A stretch of DNA of 64,000 nucleotides from Rhizobiales bacterium Ga0077537 (lineage in GTDB: Bacteria > Pseudomonadota > Alphaproteobacteria > Rhizobiales > Hyphomicrobiaceae): the NCBI GenBank assembly GCA_001464955.1, contig LNEM01000030.1, positions 1 to 64,000 of the forward strand, in the 5' to 3' direction. The first letter of the stretch is position 1. Each line of letters begins with the position of its first letter. The notes under the pieces are model-generated. The model ran no database searches. It was given only the letters and a program-made list of their open reading frames with translations, and was not told the DNA's origin. This document shows, piece after piece, positions 50,873-60,371 of this stretch. A program made the position numbers and the translations under genes.

Positions 50873-53800
50873 CGGCCACCACACACCGCCCCTTCGACAT
50901 GCCCGTGACCATCGCCGTCGTGCCGGTGAAAGGTCTGGCGATAGCGAAGCAGCGGCTGGCCTCGGCCTTGCCAGCCGACCGCCGCCGCCATCTCGTCCTC
51001 GCGATGCTCGAGGACGTACTCGTTACCCTCGCGCGCGTGCCGGCCATCGCCCGCACCGTTGTTGTGACCCGCGATCCCGACGTCGGCGCTGTTGCATCGC
51101 GCCTTGGCGCCGAGGTTGTAGCCGAACCCGCCGACGCCGATCTCAACGGTGCGCTTCGCGCCGGGCTCGCCCACGTCACGGCTTCGGGCGCCGACCGGGC
51201 CCTCGTGCTTCCTGCCGACATGCCGCTCGCGACACCGACCGACATCGAAGCGATCCTCCGCGCCCCCGCGACCGGTGAAGGCGCCATCGCGCCCGATGCC
51301 GTCGGCACGGGCACCAACGCGCTGTTGCTGCCGCTCCCGACATCATTGGAGCCAGCCTTCGGCCCGACGAGCTTCGAGCGACACACGCGGAACGCCGCAT
51401 CAGCCGGCCTGACGTTGCACGTCGTGCGCCGCAGCGGCCTCGCCCAGGACATCGATTTTCCGATCGACCTATCCCGGTTCGACGCACGTCCAGCGTACGC
51501 CACCCGCGGGTTCGGCCGCCACGCTCGCCTCGATGCCGTGGCCGCGTTCGCTCTCGAATCGACGCCGCTGACCGAGATGCTTGCCCGGGCCGAGGCGACC
51601 ACGCTCTCGGGTTTCGGCACGACGGTGTCCTACTCGCGCAAGGTGTTCATTCCTCTGACGCAGTTGTGCCGCGACGTCTGCCACTACTGCACCTTCGCGC
51701 ACACGCCACGCCATGGCACGCCGGCCTATCTGTCCCCGGACGAGGTGCTGGCCATTGCCAGGGCCGGCGCCGCGCAGGGCTGCAAGGAGGCACTGTTCAC
51801 GCTGGGCGACAAGCCGGAACTCCGCTACCGCGCCGCCCGCGAAGCGCTGGCTGTGCTCGGATACACGTCGACCCTGGAATACCTGGAGGCCATGTGCCGC
51901 CTCGTCCTGAAGGAGACGGGACTGCTGCCGCACGTGAACGCCGGGCTCATGGACCAGACCTGGGCGCAACGCCTGAAATCGGTCTCCGCCTCGCAGGGCA
52001 CGATGCTGGAGACGACGGCTGACCGCCTCTCCGAACGTGGCGGCCCCCATTTCGGCTCACCCGACAAGCTCCCCGCCGCCCGCCTCGAAGCCATCGACGC
52101 CGCCGGCCGTGCCGGTGTCCCCTTCACGACCGGCCTCCTCATCGGCATCGGCGAGACCCGCCGCGAGCGCATCGAGGCCCTGCTGGCGATCCGTGATCTC
52201 CACGACCGCCACGGCCATATCCAGGAGATCATCATCCAGAATTTCCGGGCCAAGCCGGGCACGCGCATGGCGTCGAGCCCCGAACCGACGCTCGACGACC
52301 ACGCCTGGACCATTGCCGCCGCACGCCTGATCTTTGGCCCGGAGATGAGCATCCAGTCGCCTCCGAACCTCCACGATATGGCGGACTTGGGCACGTTGAT
52401 CGCCGCCGGAGTGAACGACTGGGGCGGCGTCTCGCCCGTCACGCCGGACCACGTCAACCCAGAAGCCCCGTGGCCCCACCTGGAGCATCTGGCCACAGCG
52501 ACCCGGAAAGCGGGCCGCCATCTGGCCGAGCGACTGGCGATTGCGCCCCGCCACGCTTATCCCCCGGCGCGCTGGCTGGCGAAGGAGATGATTGCACCGG
52601 TCCTCGCGAAGCTCGATAGCGACGGCTTCGCGCGCGAGGACGATTGGGCCGCAGGCGACGCAACGAAACTGCCACCCGCCACCGACATCGCCCGGGTGTC
52701 CACCCGCGCCCCGGCTCTTTCACTGACCGTCGCACGCATCCTAGACCGGGCCCTCTCGGGCGAACGTTTGACTGAGCACGACATCACAGCGCTGTTTGCA
52801 GCCCGAGGCGACGATTTCTCAGCCGTCTGCGCCGCCGCCGACACCCTGCGTCGCGCCCAATCCGGAGACGCCGTCAGCTACGTCGTCAATCGGAACATCA
52901 ACTACACGAACATCTGTACATACGGCTGCAAGTTCTGCGCCTTCTCCAAGGGCCGCCTGTCCGCGAACACCCGCGACAAGCCCTACGATCTGGATCTCGA
53001 GGAGATCGCCGAACGCACGCGCGAAGCCTGGAACCGCGGCGCGACCGAGGTCTGCCTGCAGGGCGGCATTGCACCCAAGTACACCGGCAACACCTATCTC
53101 GCGATCGTCGAGGCCGTGAAGATCGGCGCCCCCGACGTCCACGTCCACGCCTTCTCGCCGCTCGAGGTCTGGCACGGCGCGACGACCTTGGGCCTCGGCC
53201 TCCGCGACTATCTGGCCCGCCTGAAGGATCAGGGTCTCTCGAGCCTGCCGGGCACCGCCGCCGAGATCCTCGACGACGAGGTCCGCCGTATCCTCTGTCC
53301 GGACAAGATCGGCACCGACCAGTGGATCGCGGTGATGGAGGCCGCCCACGCCGTCGGCCTGCGCAGCACCGCGACCATCATGTTCGGCCACGTCGATGCC
53401 TACGAGCACTGGGCGCGCCATCTGATCCGCGTCAGGGATCTTCAGGAGCGCACCGGCGGATTCACCGAACTCGTGCCGCTCGCGTTCGTCCATATGGAAA
53501 GCCCGGTATTCCTGCGTGGACAGGCCCGCCGCGGCCCGACGTTCCGCGAAGCCGTCCTGATGCACGCAATCGGTCGCATCGTCCTCGGCCGGATCATTCC
53601 GAACATCCAGGCCTCGTGGGTGAAGCTTGGCCCGGAGGGCGCAGCCGCCTGCCTCGATGCCGGCGCCAACGATGTCGGCGGCACGCTGATGAACGAGAGC
53701 ATCACCCGCGCCGCAGGCGCAGCCCACGGCCAGGAGATGGTCGCAGGCGCGCTCGAGAGGCTGATCCGCTCGGCCGGCCGCACTCCGGTTCAGCGCTCCA

Positions 53801-53889
53801 CCTTCTACGGTGAACCGCCACCAGGCCAGCGCACCAAGGCACTCGCCGACGAGGGAAACGCCCCGGGATCGATGCTCGCGGCCGAATGA
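50869..53889 (+). CDS. CofC-CofG-CofH trifunctional F420 biosynthesis fusion
   Basis: A single 1006-residue frame with three enzymes. Residues about 10-215 are CofC (VVPVKGLAIAKQRLA, LVLPADMPLATPTDIE), the guanylyltransferase that makes the lactyl-diphosphate precursor. Residues about 240-590 are CofG, a radical SAM enzyme with CRDVCHYC (C267, C271, C274). Residues about 625-990 are CofH, a second radical SAM domain with CTYGCKFC (C683, C687, C690). CofG and CofH together make FO; their fusion equals actinobacterial FbiC. Fusion of CofC to this pair is less usual. All motifs are intact and the frame is continuous. Confidence 0.93.
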   Translation: MTATTHRPFDMPVTIAVVPVKGLAIAKQRLASALPADRRRHLVLAMLEDVLVTLARVPAIARTVVVTRDPDVGAVASRLGAEVVAEPADADLNGALRAGLAHVTASGADRALVLPADMPLATPTDIEAILRAPATGEGAIAPDAVGTGTNALLLPLPTSLEPAFGPTSFERHTRNAASAGLTLHVVRRSGLAQDIDFPIDLSRFDARPAYATRGFGRHARLDAVAAFALESTPLTEMLARAEATTLSGFGTTVSYSRKVFIPLTQLCRDVCHYCTFAHTPRHGTPAYLSPDEVLAIARAGAAQGCKEALFTLGDKPELRYRAAREALAVLGYTSTLEYLEAMCRLVLKETGLLPHVNAGLMDQTWAQRLKSVSASQGTMLETTADRLSERGGPHFGSPDKLPAARLEAIDAAGRAGVPFTTGLLIGIGETRRERIEALLAIRDLHDRHGHIQEIIIQNFRAKPGTRMASSPEPTLDDHAWTIAAARLIFGPEMSIQSPPNLHDMADLGTLIAAGVNDWGGVSPVTPDHVNPEAPWPHLEHLATATRKAGRHLAERLAIAPRHAYPPARWLAKEMIAPVLAKLDSDGFAREDDWAAGDATKLPPATDIARVSTRAPALSLTVARILDRALSGERLTEHDITALFAARGDDFSAVCAAADTLRRAQSGDAVSYVVNRNINYTNICTYGCKFCAFSKGRLSANTRDKPYDLDLEEIAERTREAWNRGATEVCLQGGIAPKYTGNTYLAIVEAVKIGAPDVHVHAFSPLEVWHGATTLGLGLRDYLARLKDQGLSSLPGTAAEILDDEVRRILCPDKIGTDQWIAVMEAAHAVGLRSTATIMFGHVDAYEHWARHLIRVRDLQERTGGFTELVPLAFVHMESPVFLRGQARRGPTFREAVLMHAIGRIVLGRIIPNIQASWVKLGPEGAAACLDAGANDVGGTLMNESITRAAGAAHGQEMVAGALERLIRSAGRTPVQRSTFYGEPPPGQRTKALADEGNAPGSMLAAE

Positions 53890-53924
53890 CAGCCCCGAAT
53901 GCCTGCTGAACGAGGAGACATGCG

Positions 53925-54305
53925 ATGACAGCCGCCTTCCCCGAGCGCGATGCCCTGTTCAAGACCTTCGGCCGCGCCTGGTTCAAGCGCGATGCCGACC
54001 TGCTCTATGAGGCCGTGACCCCGGATTTCGTCTGGCTGGCGACAGGCTCGGACGGCGGCCCGCGCCGGATCGAGGGCAAGGCGGCCGTCGCCGCCGAGTT
54101 CGCGGCCATGGGCTCGGGCTCCGTCCAGCGCCGCTTCGAGGACGTCGTTTACCATCACGCCCCGGACGCCTCGTTCATGACCTTCCGCCTGATCGAGACG
54201 GATACGGCGACGGGCGCCACCCGCAGCGACGTCGGCGTCGAGCGCTATCTGTTCCGCGACGGGCGGATCGCCATGAAGGACGTCTATCGCAAGCCCGCAC
54301 CCTGA
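53925..54305 (+). CDS. NTF2-like (SnoaL-type) protein
   Basis: A 126-residue cone-shaped NTF2-like protein: FPERDALFKTFGRAWFKRD helical start, LLYEAVTPDFVWL, and FEDVVYHHAPDASF near 75. This fold serves as small isomerases, dehydratases or ligand-binding proteins. It follows the F420 fusion gene by 35 bases with a good GAGGAGACA site and may belong to the same transcript; a link to F420-dependent metabolism is only positional. Confidence 0.82.
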   Translation: MTAAFPERDALFKTFGRAWFKRDADLLYEAVTPDFVWLATGSDGGPRRIEGKAAVAAEFAAMGSGSVQRRFEDVVYHHAPDASFMTFRLIETDTATGATRSDVGVERYLFRDGRIAMKDVYRKPAP

Positions 54306-54410
54306 TGGCACGAAGTTTGCGGCACGCAACCCCGACTGCCTCGACAGTGTCACGTTGCTGACGTTCTGCTGTAATCCCATGCGCGAGCCGCCGTTTCTGG
54401 AGCCCGTCCG

Positions 54411-55295
54411 ATGACCGCCAAGCCCCGCCCCATCCGCAAGGCCGTATTTCCGGTTGCCGGCCTGGGTACGCGTTTCCTCCCGGCGACCAAGGCCATGCCG
54501 AAAGAGATGCTGACGGTCGTGGACCGGCCGGTGATCCAGCACGTCGTCGACGAGGCGCGGGCGGCCGGGATCGAGCACTTCATCTTCGTGACCGGTCGCA
54601 ACAAGGGCGTCATCGAGGACCACTTCGACAGTTCGTTCGAACTCGAGCGGACGCTTGCCGAGCGTGGCAAGCGCAACGAACTTGAAATGCTGACTCGCGA
54701 CCTTCCGGACGCCGGCCAGACGAGCTTCACCCGTCAGCAGGCGCCGCTCGGCCTCGGCCACGCCGTCTGGTGCGCCCGCGAGATCGTCGGGAATGAGCCG
54801 TTTGCGCTCCTGCTGCCCGACATGCTGCATCACGCCGACCGCCCCTGCCTCGCCGAGATGATCGAGGCCTACAACGAGCATGGCGGCAATCACGTGGCGG
54901 TCGCACCCGTCCCGGAAGACCAGACCCACCTTTACGGCATCGTCGGTGTCGAGCAGCCGAAGGACAAGGTGACGCGCATCACCGGCATGATCGAGAAGCC
55001 GCCTCGCGGCACCGCCCCGTCGAACCTCCATATCACGGGGCGCTACATCCTTCAGCCCGAGATCTTTGCCCTTCTGGCCGCCCAGGAGCGCGGCTCCGGC
55101 GGCGAGATCCAGCTCACGGATTCGATGATCACCCTGTCCGAGCAGAAGGCTCAGCCGTTCCACGCGGTGCGGTTCGACGGCAAGATCTACGACTGCGGCT
55201 CCAAGATCGGCTTCCTGATGGCCAATCTGACCTTCGCGCTGGCGCGCGACGACCTCGCACCTGCCCTGAAGGCCGAGCTCCGACGCCTGATTTAG
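54411..55295 (+). CDS. galU: UTP--glucose-1-phosphate uridylyltransferase
   Basis: A 294-residue GalU. The nucleotide-binding motif is VFPVAGLGTRFLPATKAMPKEML near 12-34, followed by FVTGRNKGVIEDHFD, LPDMLHH with the metal-binding Asp near 130, and IEKPPRGTAPSNL near 190. It makes UDP-glucose for exopolysaccharide and lipopolysaccharide, and so supplies the EPS cluster in this window though it is 12 kb away. Length and motifs are standard. Confidence 0.95.
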   Translation: MTAKPRPIRKAVFPVAGLGTRFLPATKAMPKEMLTVVDRPVIQHVVDEARAAGIEHFIFVTGRNKGVIEDHFDSSFELERTLAERGKRNELEMLTRDLPDAGQTSFTRQQAPLGLGHAVWCAREIVGNEPFALLLPDMLHHADRPCLAEMIEAYNEHGGNHVAVAPVPEDQTHLYGIVGVEQPKDKVTRITGMIEKPPRGTAPSNLHITGRYILQPEIFALLAAQERGSGGEIQLTDSMITLSEQKAQPFHAVRFDGKIYDCGSKIGFLMANLTFALARDDLAPALKAELRRLI

Positions 55296-55411
55296 GCAGC
55301 ACCGTCTGGCGCCGGTAAACGCCTCGATAACGACTGGCCGCTAGGCTGGCAGCACGGCGCGATCGGTTGTGATCGCCGGGCGTCGCGAAGCCACGGAGGC
55401 GATGACTCGAC

Positions 55412-56446
55412 ATGCTGCACTTGCGCCGCCCGCGGCTGAGGACGCTTCTCGTAGGGCTCGCCGTCGCGTCCGGCCTGGCGCTATCGCCGTCGGCCCGGGC
55501 CCAAAGCCCGGTGGCGCCCGACTGCCGCGGCGAAGATCTTCTGCCGCGCCTCGCCGTCGAGGACGCCGAGGCCGCGCGCCGTGTCGACGAGGCTGCGTCC
55601 CGCATTCCGAACGGCAACGCGATGCTCTGGCGGATCACGCGCGCCGGAACGCAACCGAGCTATCTCTTCGGCACCATCCACTTGAGCGACGATCGCGTGG
55701 TGAACCTCTCGCCGACCGTGCGCAAGGCCATAGCCGGTTCACGCGTCGTGGCCCTCGAGATCGCCGACGTATCCGCCGAAGCGGTCGGCGCCGCGCTGGC
55801 GAAACTGCGCGGCCGCCTCGTATTCGAGGACGGCCGCAGGCTGACCGACATGTTGGAGCCGGACGAAATCGCGATTGCGCGCGACGGTTTTGCCAGAAGC
55901 GGTTTTCCCGCCGAGACCTTTCCCGCCTTCAGGCCCTGGTTCGTAGCCACGATGCTCTCGATGACCGAGTGCGAGCGGCATCGCATCGCGGCGGGCCGCG
56001 TCTACCTCGACGCCCATGTCGGAAATCTCGGCAAGGCGGCCGGTGCGCGCCTCGCGAGCCTCGAGACGATCGAAAGCCAGTTCCTCGCCATGGCATCGAT
56101 CTCCGAGCCCGATCAGCTCACGATGCTGCGCTCCACCATCAAGTCCATCGAGCACACGCAGAACTTCTTCGAGACCATCCTGCGTCGTTATCTCGACCGC
56201 GAGGTATCGAAAGTGTTGCCGTTCCAGCAGGAGCTGGTCCGTCGCGCCGGCATCGATCCGAAGGCTTTCGACGGCTTCTACAAGGCCATGCTGACGGTCC
56301 GGAACCCGCGCATGCGGGACGCAGCCCTTCCGCTCCTGAAGAAGGGCCGCGCTTTCATCGCCGTGGGCGCGTTGCACCTCATCGGCGACGACGGCCTGGT
56401 CGCGCTGTTCCAGTCGGCGGGCTACGATGTGACGCCGGTCGAGTAG
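55412..56446 (+). CDS. TraB/GumN family protein, exported
   Basis: A 344-residue protein with a Sec signal peptide (about residues 10-31, cleavage near ARAQS). The TraB/GumN domain begins with LWRITRAGTQPSYLFGTIHLSDDRV near 70-95 and ends GRAFIAVGALHLIGDDGLVALF near 315; the GTIH and GALHL motifs are thought to form the catalytic site of a metalloprotease-like fold. GumN is named from xanthan clusters but its function is not settled. It lies 116 bases after galU. Confidence 0.88.
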   Translation: MLHLRRPRLRTLLVGLAVASGLALSPSARAQSPVAPDCRGEDLLPRLAVEDAEAARRVDEAASRIPNGNAMLWRITRAGTQPSYLFGTIHLSDDRVVNLSPTVRKAIAGSRVVALEIADVSAEAVGAALAKLRGRLVFEDGRRLTDMLEPDEIAIARDGFARSGFPAETFPAFRPWFVATMLSMTECERHRIAAGRVYLDAHVGNLGKAAGARLASLETIESQFLAMASISEPDQLTMLRSTIKSIEHTQNFFETILRRYLDREVSKVLPFQQELVRRAGIDPKAFDGFYKAMLTVRNPRMRDAALPLLKKGRAFIAVGALHLIGDDGLVALFQSAGYDVTPVE

Positions 56447-56576
56447 ACCAGCCAGCCGCCCGCCACGGCGATTTTCGCGATTGTGCTCCCGAGGCCTTGC
56501 ATTCACCTGTCCGGACATCTTTGATGGGGGAAAGGGACGGGCGCGTCGCCACGTCCAGTGCATCGAGGAGGAAGGC

Positions 56577-57629
56577 ATGAAGGGCGTCGTTTTCACGGGC
56601 GACCGGAAACTGGAGTTGCGGGACTTCCCCGACCCGACACCGGGACCGCGCGATGTCGTGCTCGAGATCAAGGCCTCCGGCATGTGCGGCAGCGATCTTC
56701 ACAACTATCGCGCGCCCGCGTCTCCGGAAGGCGCCGTCACCGGCGGCATCAAGCGCGAGTCGGGCGTCATCGCCGGCCATGAGCCTTGCGGCATTGTCGT
56801 TGCCGTCGGTTCGGCGGTGACCGAGAAGGAAGCCCGCATCGGCCAGCGCGTCATGAACCATCACTATGACGGCTGCGGCGGCTGCAAGCATTGCCGTGGC
56901 GGCTGGACCCAGATGTGCCTCGACGGCGCGGTGGTCTACGGCTCCGGCGGCCATGGCGGCCACGCCAACTTCATGAAGGTTCCCGTCCACACTCTCGTGG
57001 ACCTCCCCGACGAACTCTCGTTCGAGACCGGCGCGGCCATCTCGTGCGGCACGGGAACGGCTTGGGGCGCGCTCAAGCGCCTGAACCTGCAGGGCGGCGA
57101 GACCATCGCCATCTTCGGCCAGGGTCCCGTCGGCCTCTCGGCAACCCAGCTCGCCGTCGCCATGGGGGCCCGCGTCATCGCCCTCGACGTCTCCGCCGAC
57201 CGCCTCGCCCTCGCCAAGGACTTCGGCGCCGAGATCACCATCGACGCCCGCTCGAACGACACCGTGCAGGCCATCCGCGATCTGACGCACGGCGAAGGCG
57301 CTCACAAGACGCTCGACTGCTCGTCGGCGCCGGAAGCCCGTGCCGCGACGGTGCGCGCGGTCCGCTCCTGGGGAACGGCCTGCTTCGTCGGCGAGCGCGG
57401 CCAGGTGACGCTCGACGTCAGCCCCGACATGCTCCGCCGCCAGGTGACCCTCGTCGGCTCGTGGACCTTCTCGAAGCAGGGCCAGGCCGAATGCGCCGAA
57501 CTCGTCGCCGACAAGAAGATTGCGGTCGACAAGCTGTTCACCCACCGCTGGCGGCTCGATCAGGCGGAAGAAGCCTATCGACTGTTCGACACCCAGACGA
57601 CCGGCAAGGCCGTCATCATCCCGAACTGA
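56577..57629 (+). CDS. Zinc-dependent alcohol dehydrogenase family protein
   Basis: A 350-residue medium-chain dehydrogenase. The catalytic zinc site is formed by C38 (GMCGSDLHN) and H and E in AGHEPCG near 65. The structural zinc cluster is seen as CGGCKHCRGGWTQMC near 97-111. The nucleotide fold has FGQGPVGLSATQLA near 180 with IALDVS after it, suggesting NAD. The subgroup is close to sorbitol and threonine dehydrogenases. GAGGAAGGC precedes the ATG. The substrate is unknown. Confidence 0.91.
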   Translation: MKGVVFTGDRKLELRDFPDPTPGPRDVVLEIKASGMCGSDLHNYRAPASPEGAVTGGIKRESGVIAGHEPCGIVVAVGSAVTEKEARIGQRVMNHHYDGCGGCKHCRGGWTQMCLDGAVVYGSGGHGGHANFMKVPVHTLVDLPDELSFETGAAISCGTGTAWGALKRLNLQGGETIAIFGQGPVGLSATQLAVAMGARVIALDVSADRLALAKDFGAEITIDARSNDTVQAIRDLTHGEGAHKTLDCSSAPEARAATVRAVRSWGTACFVGERGQVTLDVSPDMLRRQVTLVGSWTFSKQGQAECAELVADKKIAVDKLFTHRWRLDQAEEAYRLFDTQTTGKAVIIPN

Positions 57630-57701
57630 TCGGATGTCGGCACGGCAATCCGGCAGGTCGCGACCGCGAGCTGCCGGCAGCCGTGCCGGATCGGAAGTGC
57701 C

Positions 57702-58523
57702 ATGCCCTCGACCGGTACGAACAACGCGGCTGCCCCGACGAACGAGCGGCCCGAGCCGTCACTCCGGCCGGTTCGTGTGTCTGACCTCGCCGCCATCCTG
57801 CGCGGCGCCGTCGGCGACTTCCGGCGCGCGCCGGGCGTCTCGATGGCGATCGCCCTCGTCTATACGGCAGGTGGCTGGCTTCTAGCGGCCCTGCTGATGG
57901 TCTTCAGCCTGCCGTTTCTGGTCTACCCTCTGGCCATGGGCTTCGCTCTTGTCGCGCCGTTCGTCGCCGTCGCGTTCTACGACGTCGGGCGGCGCCTCGA
58001 AGAGGGCGAGTCTCCGACGCTCGCGCAGGCCTGGCGCGCCGTCTGTGACGCGAGAAACCGGGATATCCGCTGGATGGCGCTCATCACGAGCTTTGCGTTC
58101 TTCATCTGGATGGACATCGCGGCCATGATCACGCTGTCGTTCTTCGGCGCGACGGCCCTCGATATGCCCGAACTGCTCCGCCAGATCACGACCACGACGC
58201 ACGGCCTCGTGTTCCTCGTCGTCGGCCACGCGGTCGGTGCCGTCATCGCGCTCCTGATCTTCTCGATCTCGGCGATCTCGATCCCGATGCTCTTCGACCG
58301 CGACATCGACATCATGACGGCCATGCGCGCGAGCGTGCGCCTCGTTCGCGCTGATCCGCTCGCCCTCGGGCTCTGGTGCGCGATCATCGCCGCTTCGATC
58401 GTGCTCGCGATCGCGTCGGGCCTCGTCCTGCTGCCGGTCGTCCTTCCTGTCCTGGGCTATGCGAGTTGGCGGCTCTACCGCCATGCCGCCGAACCTGTGG
58501 CGCCTGTCCCGGTGCCGACTTGA
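57702..58523 (+). CDS. DUF2189 domain-containing membrane protein
   Basis: A 273-residue integral membrane protein with a short polar N-terminus, then VRVSDLAAILRGAVGDFRRAPG and six predicted helices to about residue 258. The layout and motifs match DUF2189, often encoded beside cytochrome oxidase or fatty acid genes in Alphaproteobacteria. No enzyme motifs are visible and the function is unknown. It lies 72 bases after the dehydrogenase gene and is convergent with the carboxylase gene. Confidence 0.86.
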   Translation: MPSTGTNNAAAPTNERPEPSLRPVRVSDLAAILRGAVGDFRRAPGVSMAIALVYTAGGWLLAALLMVFSLPFLVYPLAMGFALVAPFVAVAFYDVGRRLEEGESPTLAQAWRAVCDARNRDIRWMALITSFAFFIWMDIAAMITLSFFGATALDMPELLRQITTTTHGLVFLVVGHAVGAVIALLIFSISAISIPMLFDRDIDIMTAMRASVRLVRADPLALGLWCAIIAASIVLAIASGLVLLPVVLPVLGYASWRLYRHAAEPVAPVPVPT

Positions 58524-58550
58524 GCCGGCCCGGCCGGGCCGTCGCTCCCC

Positions 58551-60158
58551 TCACATGCGGAACACGCCGAACTTCGTGTCCTCGATCGGCGCATTGAGCG
58601 TGGCGGCGAACGCAAGGCCCAGTACCCGGCGCGTTTCACGCGGCGCGATGATGCCGTCGTCCCAGATGTGCGCCGTCCCGAAGTAGGGATGCCCCTCCCG
58701 CTCGTAGGCATCGAGAACCGGCTGCTTGAACGCCGCCTCGTCAGCCGCGCTCCACGTGTGGCCTTCGGCTTCGATGTTCTCGCGCCGCACGGTCGCGAGC
58801 ACACTCGCCGCCTGCTGTCCGCCCATCACCGAGACACGCGCATTCGGCCATGTGAAGAGGAAGCGCGGTGAGTAGGCGCGGCCGCACATCGCGTAGTTGC
58901 CGGCGCCGTAGCTGCCGCCGATCACCAGCGTCACCTTGGGAACGTTGGCGTTCGCGACCGCCATCACCATTTTGGCGCCGTTGCGCGCGATGCCCCCCGC
59001 CTCGGCGTCCCGCCCGACCATGAAGCCCGTGATGTTCTGCAGGAACAGCAGCGGGATCTTGCGCTGGCAGGCGAGTTCGATGAAATGCGCGGCCTTCTGC
59101 GCCGTTTCCGAATAGAGGATGCCGTTGTTGGCGAGGATCGCGACCGGAATGCCTTCGATGTGCGCGAACCCCGTCACGATGGTGGTGCCGTAGGTCGCCT
59201 TGAACTCGTGCAGTTCCGAGCCGTCGACGAGGCGCGCGATCACCTCGCGCGAGTCGTACTGCGTCGCGAGTGACGCCGGCACCACACCATCGATCTCGTT
59301 GACGTCGTAGAGCGGCGCCCGTGCCGCCCGCGTCAGGATGTCGGCACGCCGCGGCGTCGTCAGCGTCGCGACGATGCCGCGCGCGATCTCGAGCGCATGA
59401 TCGTCGTTGAGGGCATAGTGGTCGGCGACCCCCGACAGACGCGTGTGCACATCGGCGCCGCCGAGGTCCTCCGCCGAGACGGTCTCCCCCGTGGCGGCCT
59501 TCACCAGCGGCGGCCCGCCGAGAAAGATCGTGCCCTGCCGCCGGACGATGATGGTCTCGTCGGACATGGCCGGCACGTAGGCGCCACCCGCCGTGCACGA
59601 GCCCATCACGACCGCGATCTGCGGAATACCGGCGGCCGACATCCGCGCCTGATTGAAGAAGATGCGCCCGAAATCGTCCTTGTCCGGAAACACGTCCGTC
59701 CAGTGCGGCAGGTTGGCTCCGCCCGAGTCGACGAGATATATGCACGGCAGATGGTTCTCGACCGCGATCTCCTGCGCCCGGAGGTGCTTCTTCACCGTCA
59801 GCGGGTAGTAGGTGCCGCCCTTGATCGTGGCGTCGTTGCACACGATCACGCACTCCCGCCCCGACACCCGACCGATACCGGTGATCACGCCAGCCCCGTG
59901 GATGTCTCCCGAATAGAGCCCCATGGCCGCCAGCTGCGAGAACTCGAGGAATGGCGAGCCGGGATCGATCAACCGCAACACCCGGTCCCGCGGCAACAGC
60001 TTGCCGCGCGCGATATGGCGCTCCCTGAGCTTGACCGGCCCTCCGATGGCGGCTTCGGTTCGCTTCTGCTCGAGATCGGCGACGAGCACCTGCATGGCAT
60101 CGCGATTGGCGCGGAATTCGTCGGAGGACGTGTTGATCTCGGATTTCAGCGTCGGCAT
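58551..60158 (-). CDS. Acyl-CoA carboxylase carboxyltransferase subunit (3-methylcrotonyl-CoA carboxylase beta-like)
   Basis: A 535-residue carboxyltransferase. The N-terminal half has [21 protein letters not shown] and [17 protein letters not shown], the C-terminal half has [18 protein letters not shown] and [18 protein letters not shown] with [20 protein letters not shown], closest to the beta subunit of 3-methylcrotonyl-CoA carboxylase or geranyl-CoA carboxylase. The biotin-carrying alpha subunit is not in this window. ATG 60158 sits five bases after GGGAG; a GTG two codons upstream is possible. Confidence 0.9.
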   Translation of the reverse strand: MPTLKSEINTSSDEFRANRDAMQVLVADLEQKRTEAAIGGPVKLRERHIARGKLLPRDRVLRLIDPGSPFLEFSQLAAMGLYSGDIHGAGVITGIGRVSGRECVIVCNDATIKGGTYYPLTVKKHLRAQEIAVENHLPCIYLVDSGGANLPHWTDVFPDKDDFGRIFFNQARMSAAGIPQIAVVMGSCTAGGAYVPAMSDETIIVRRQGTIFLGGPPLVKAATGETVSAEDLGGADVHTRLSGVADHYALNDDHALEIARGIVATLTTPRRADILTRAARAPLYDVNEIDGVVPASLATQYDSREVIARLVDGSELHEFKATYGTTIVTGFAHIEGIPVAILANNGILYSETAQKAAHFIELACQRKIPLLFLQNITGFMVGRDAEAGGIARNGAKMVMAVANANVPKVTLVIGGSYGAGNYAMCGRAYSPRFLFTWPNARVSVMGGQQAASVLATVRRENIEAEGHTWSAADEAAFKQPVLDAYEREGHPYFGTAHIWDDGIIAPRETRRVLGLAFAATLNAPIEDTKFGVFRM

Positions 60159-60371
60159 GGGCACTCCCTGAAGTCAGGCGAACCCTAAGTCGCCCCTGTC
60201 GGCCGGGCAAGTGTTCGACAGGAAATCAACGGCGGCCACTGGCTCCCGGCAACCGGGCATGCAACCCTTCACACAGCCCGCCCCGCACCGCCGCGGTGGC
60301 CGTGGCACCCGAAGGTCCGGTCGGAGCCGTCGGTCGAGCGCAATCCTTGTGTTCCCGCGGAGTTCCCTCTC

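Noticed and set aside
58741-60210. 489-codon minus-strand frame
   Set aside because: It is another reading frame of the carboxyltransferase gene.
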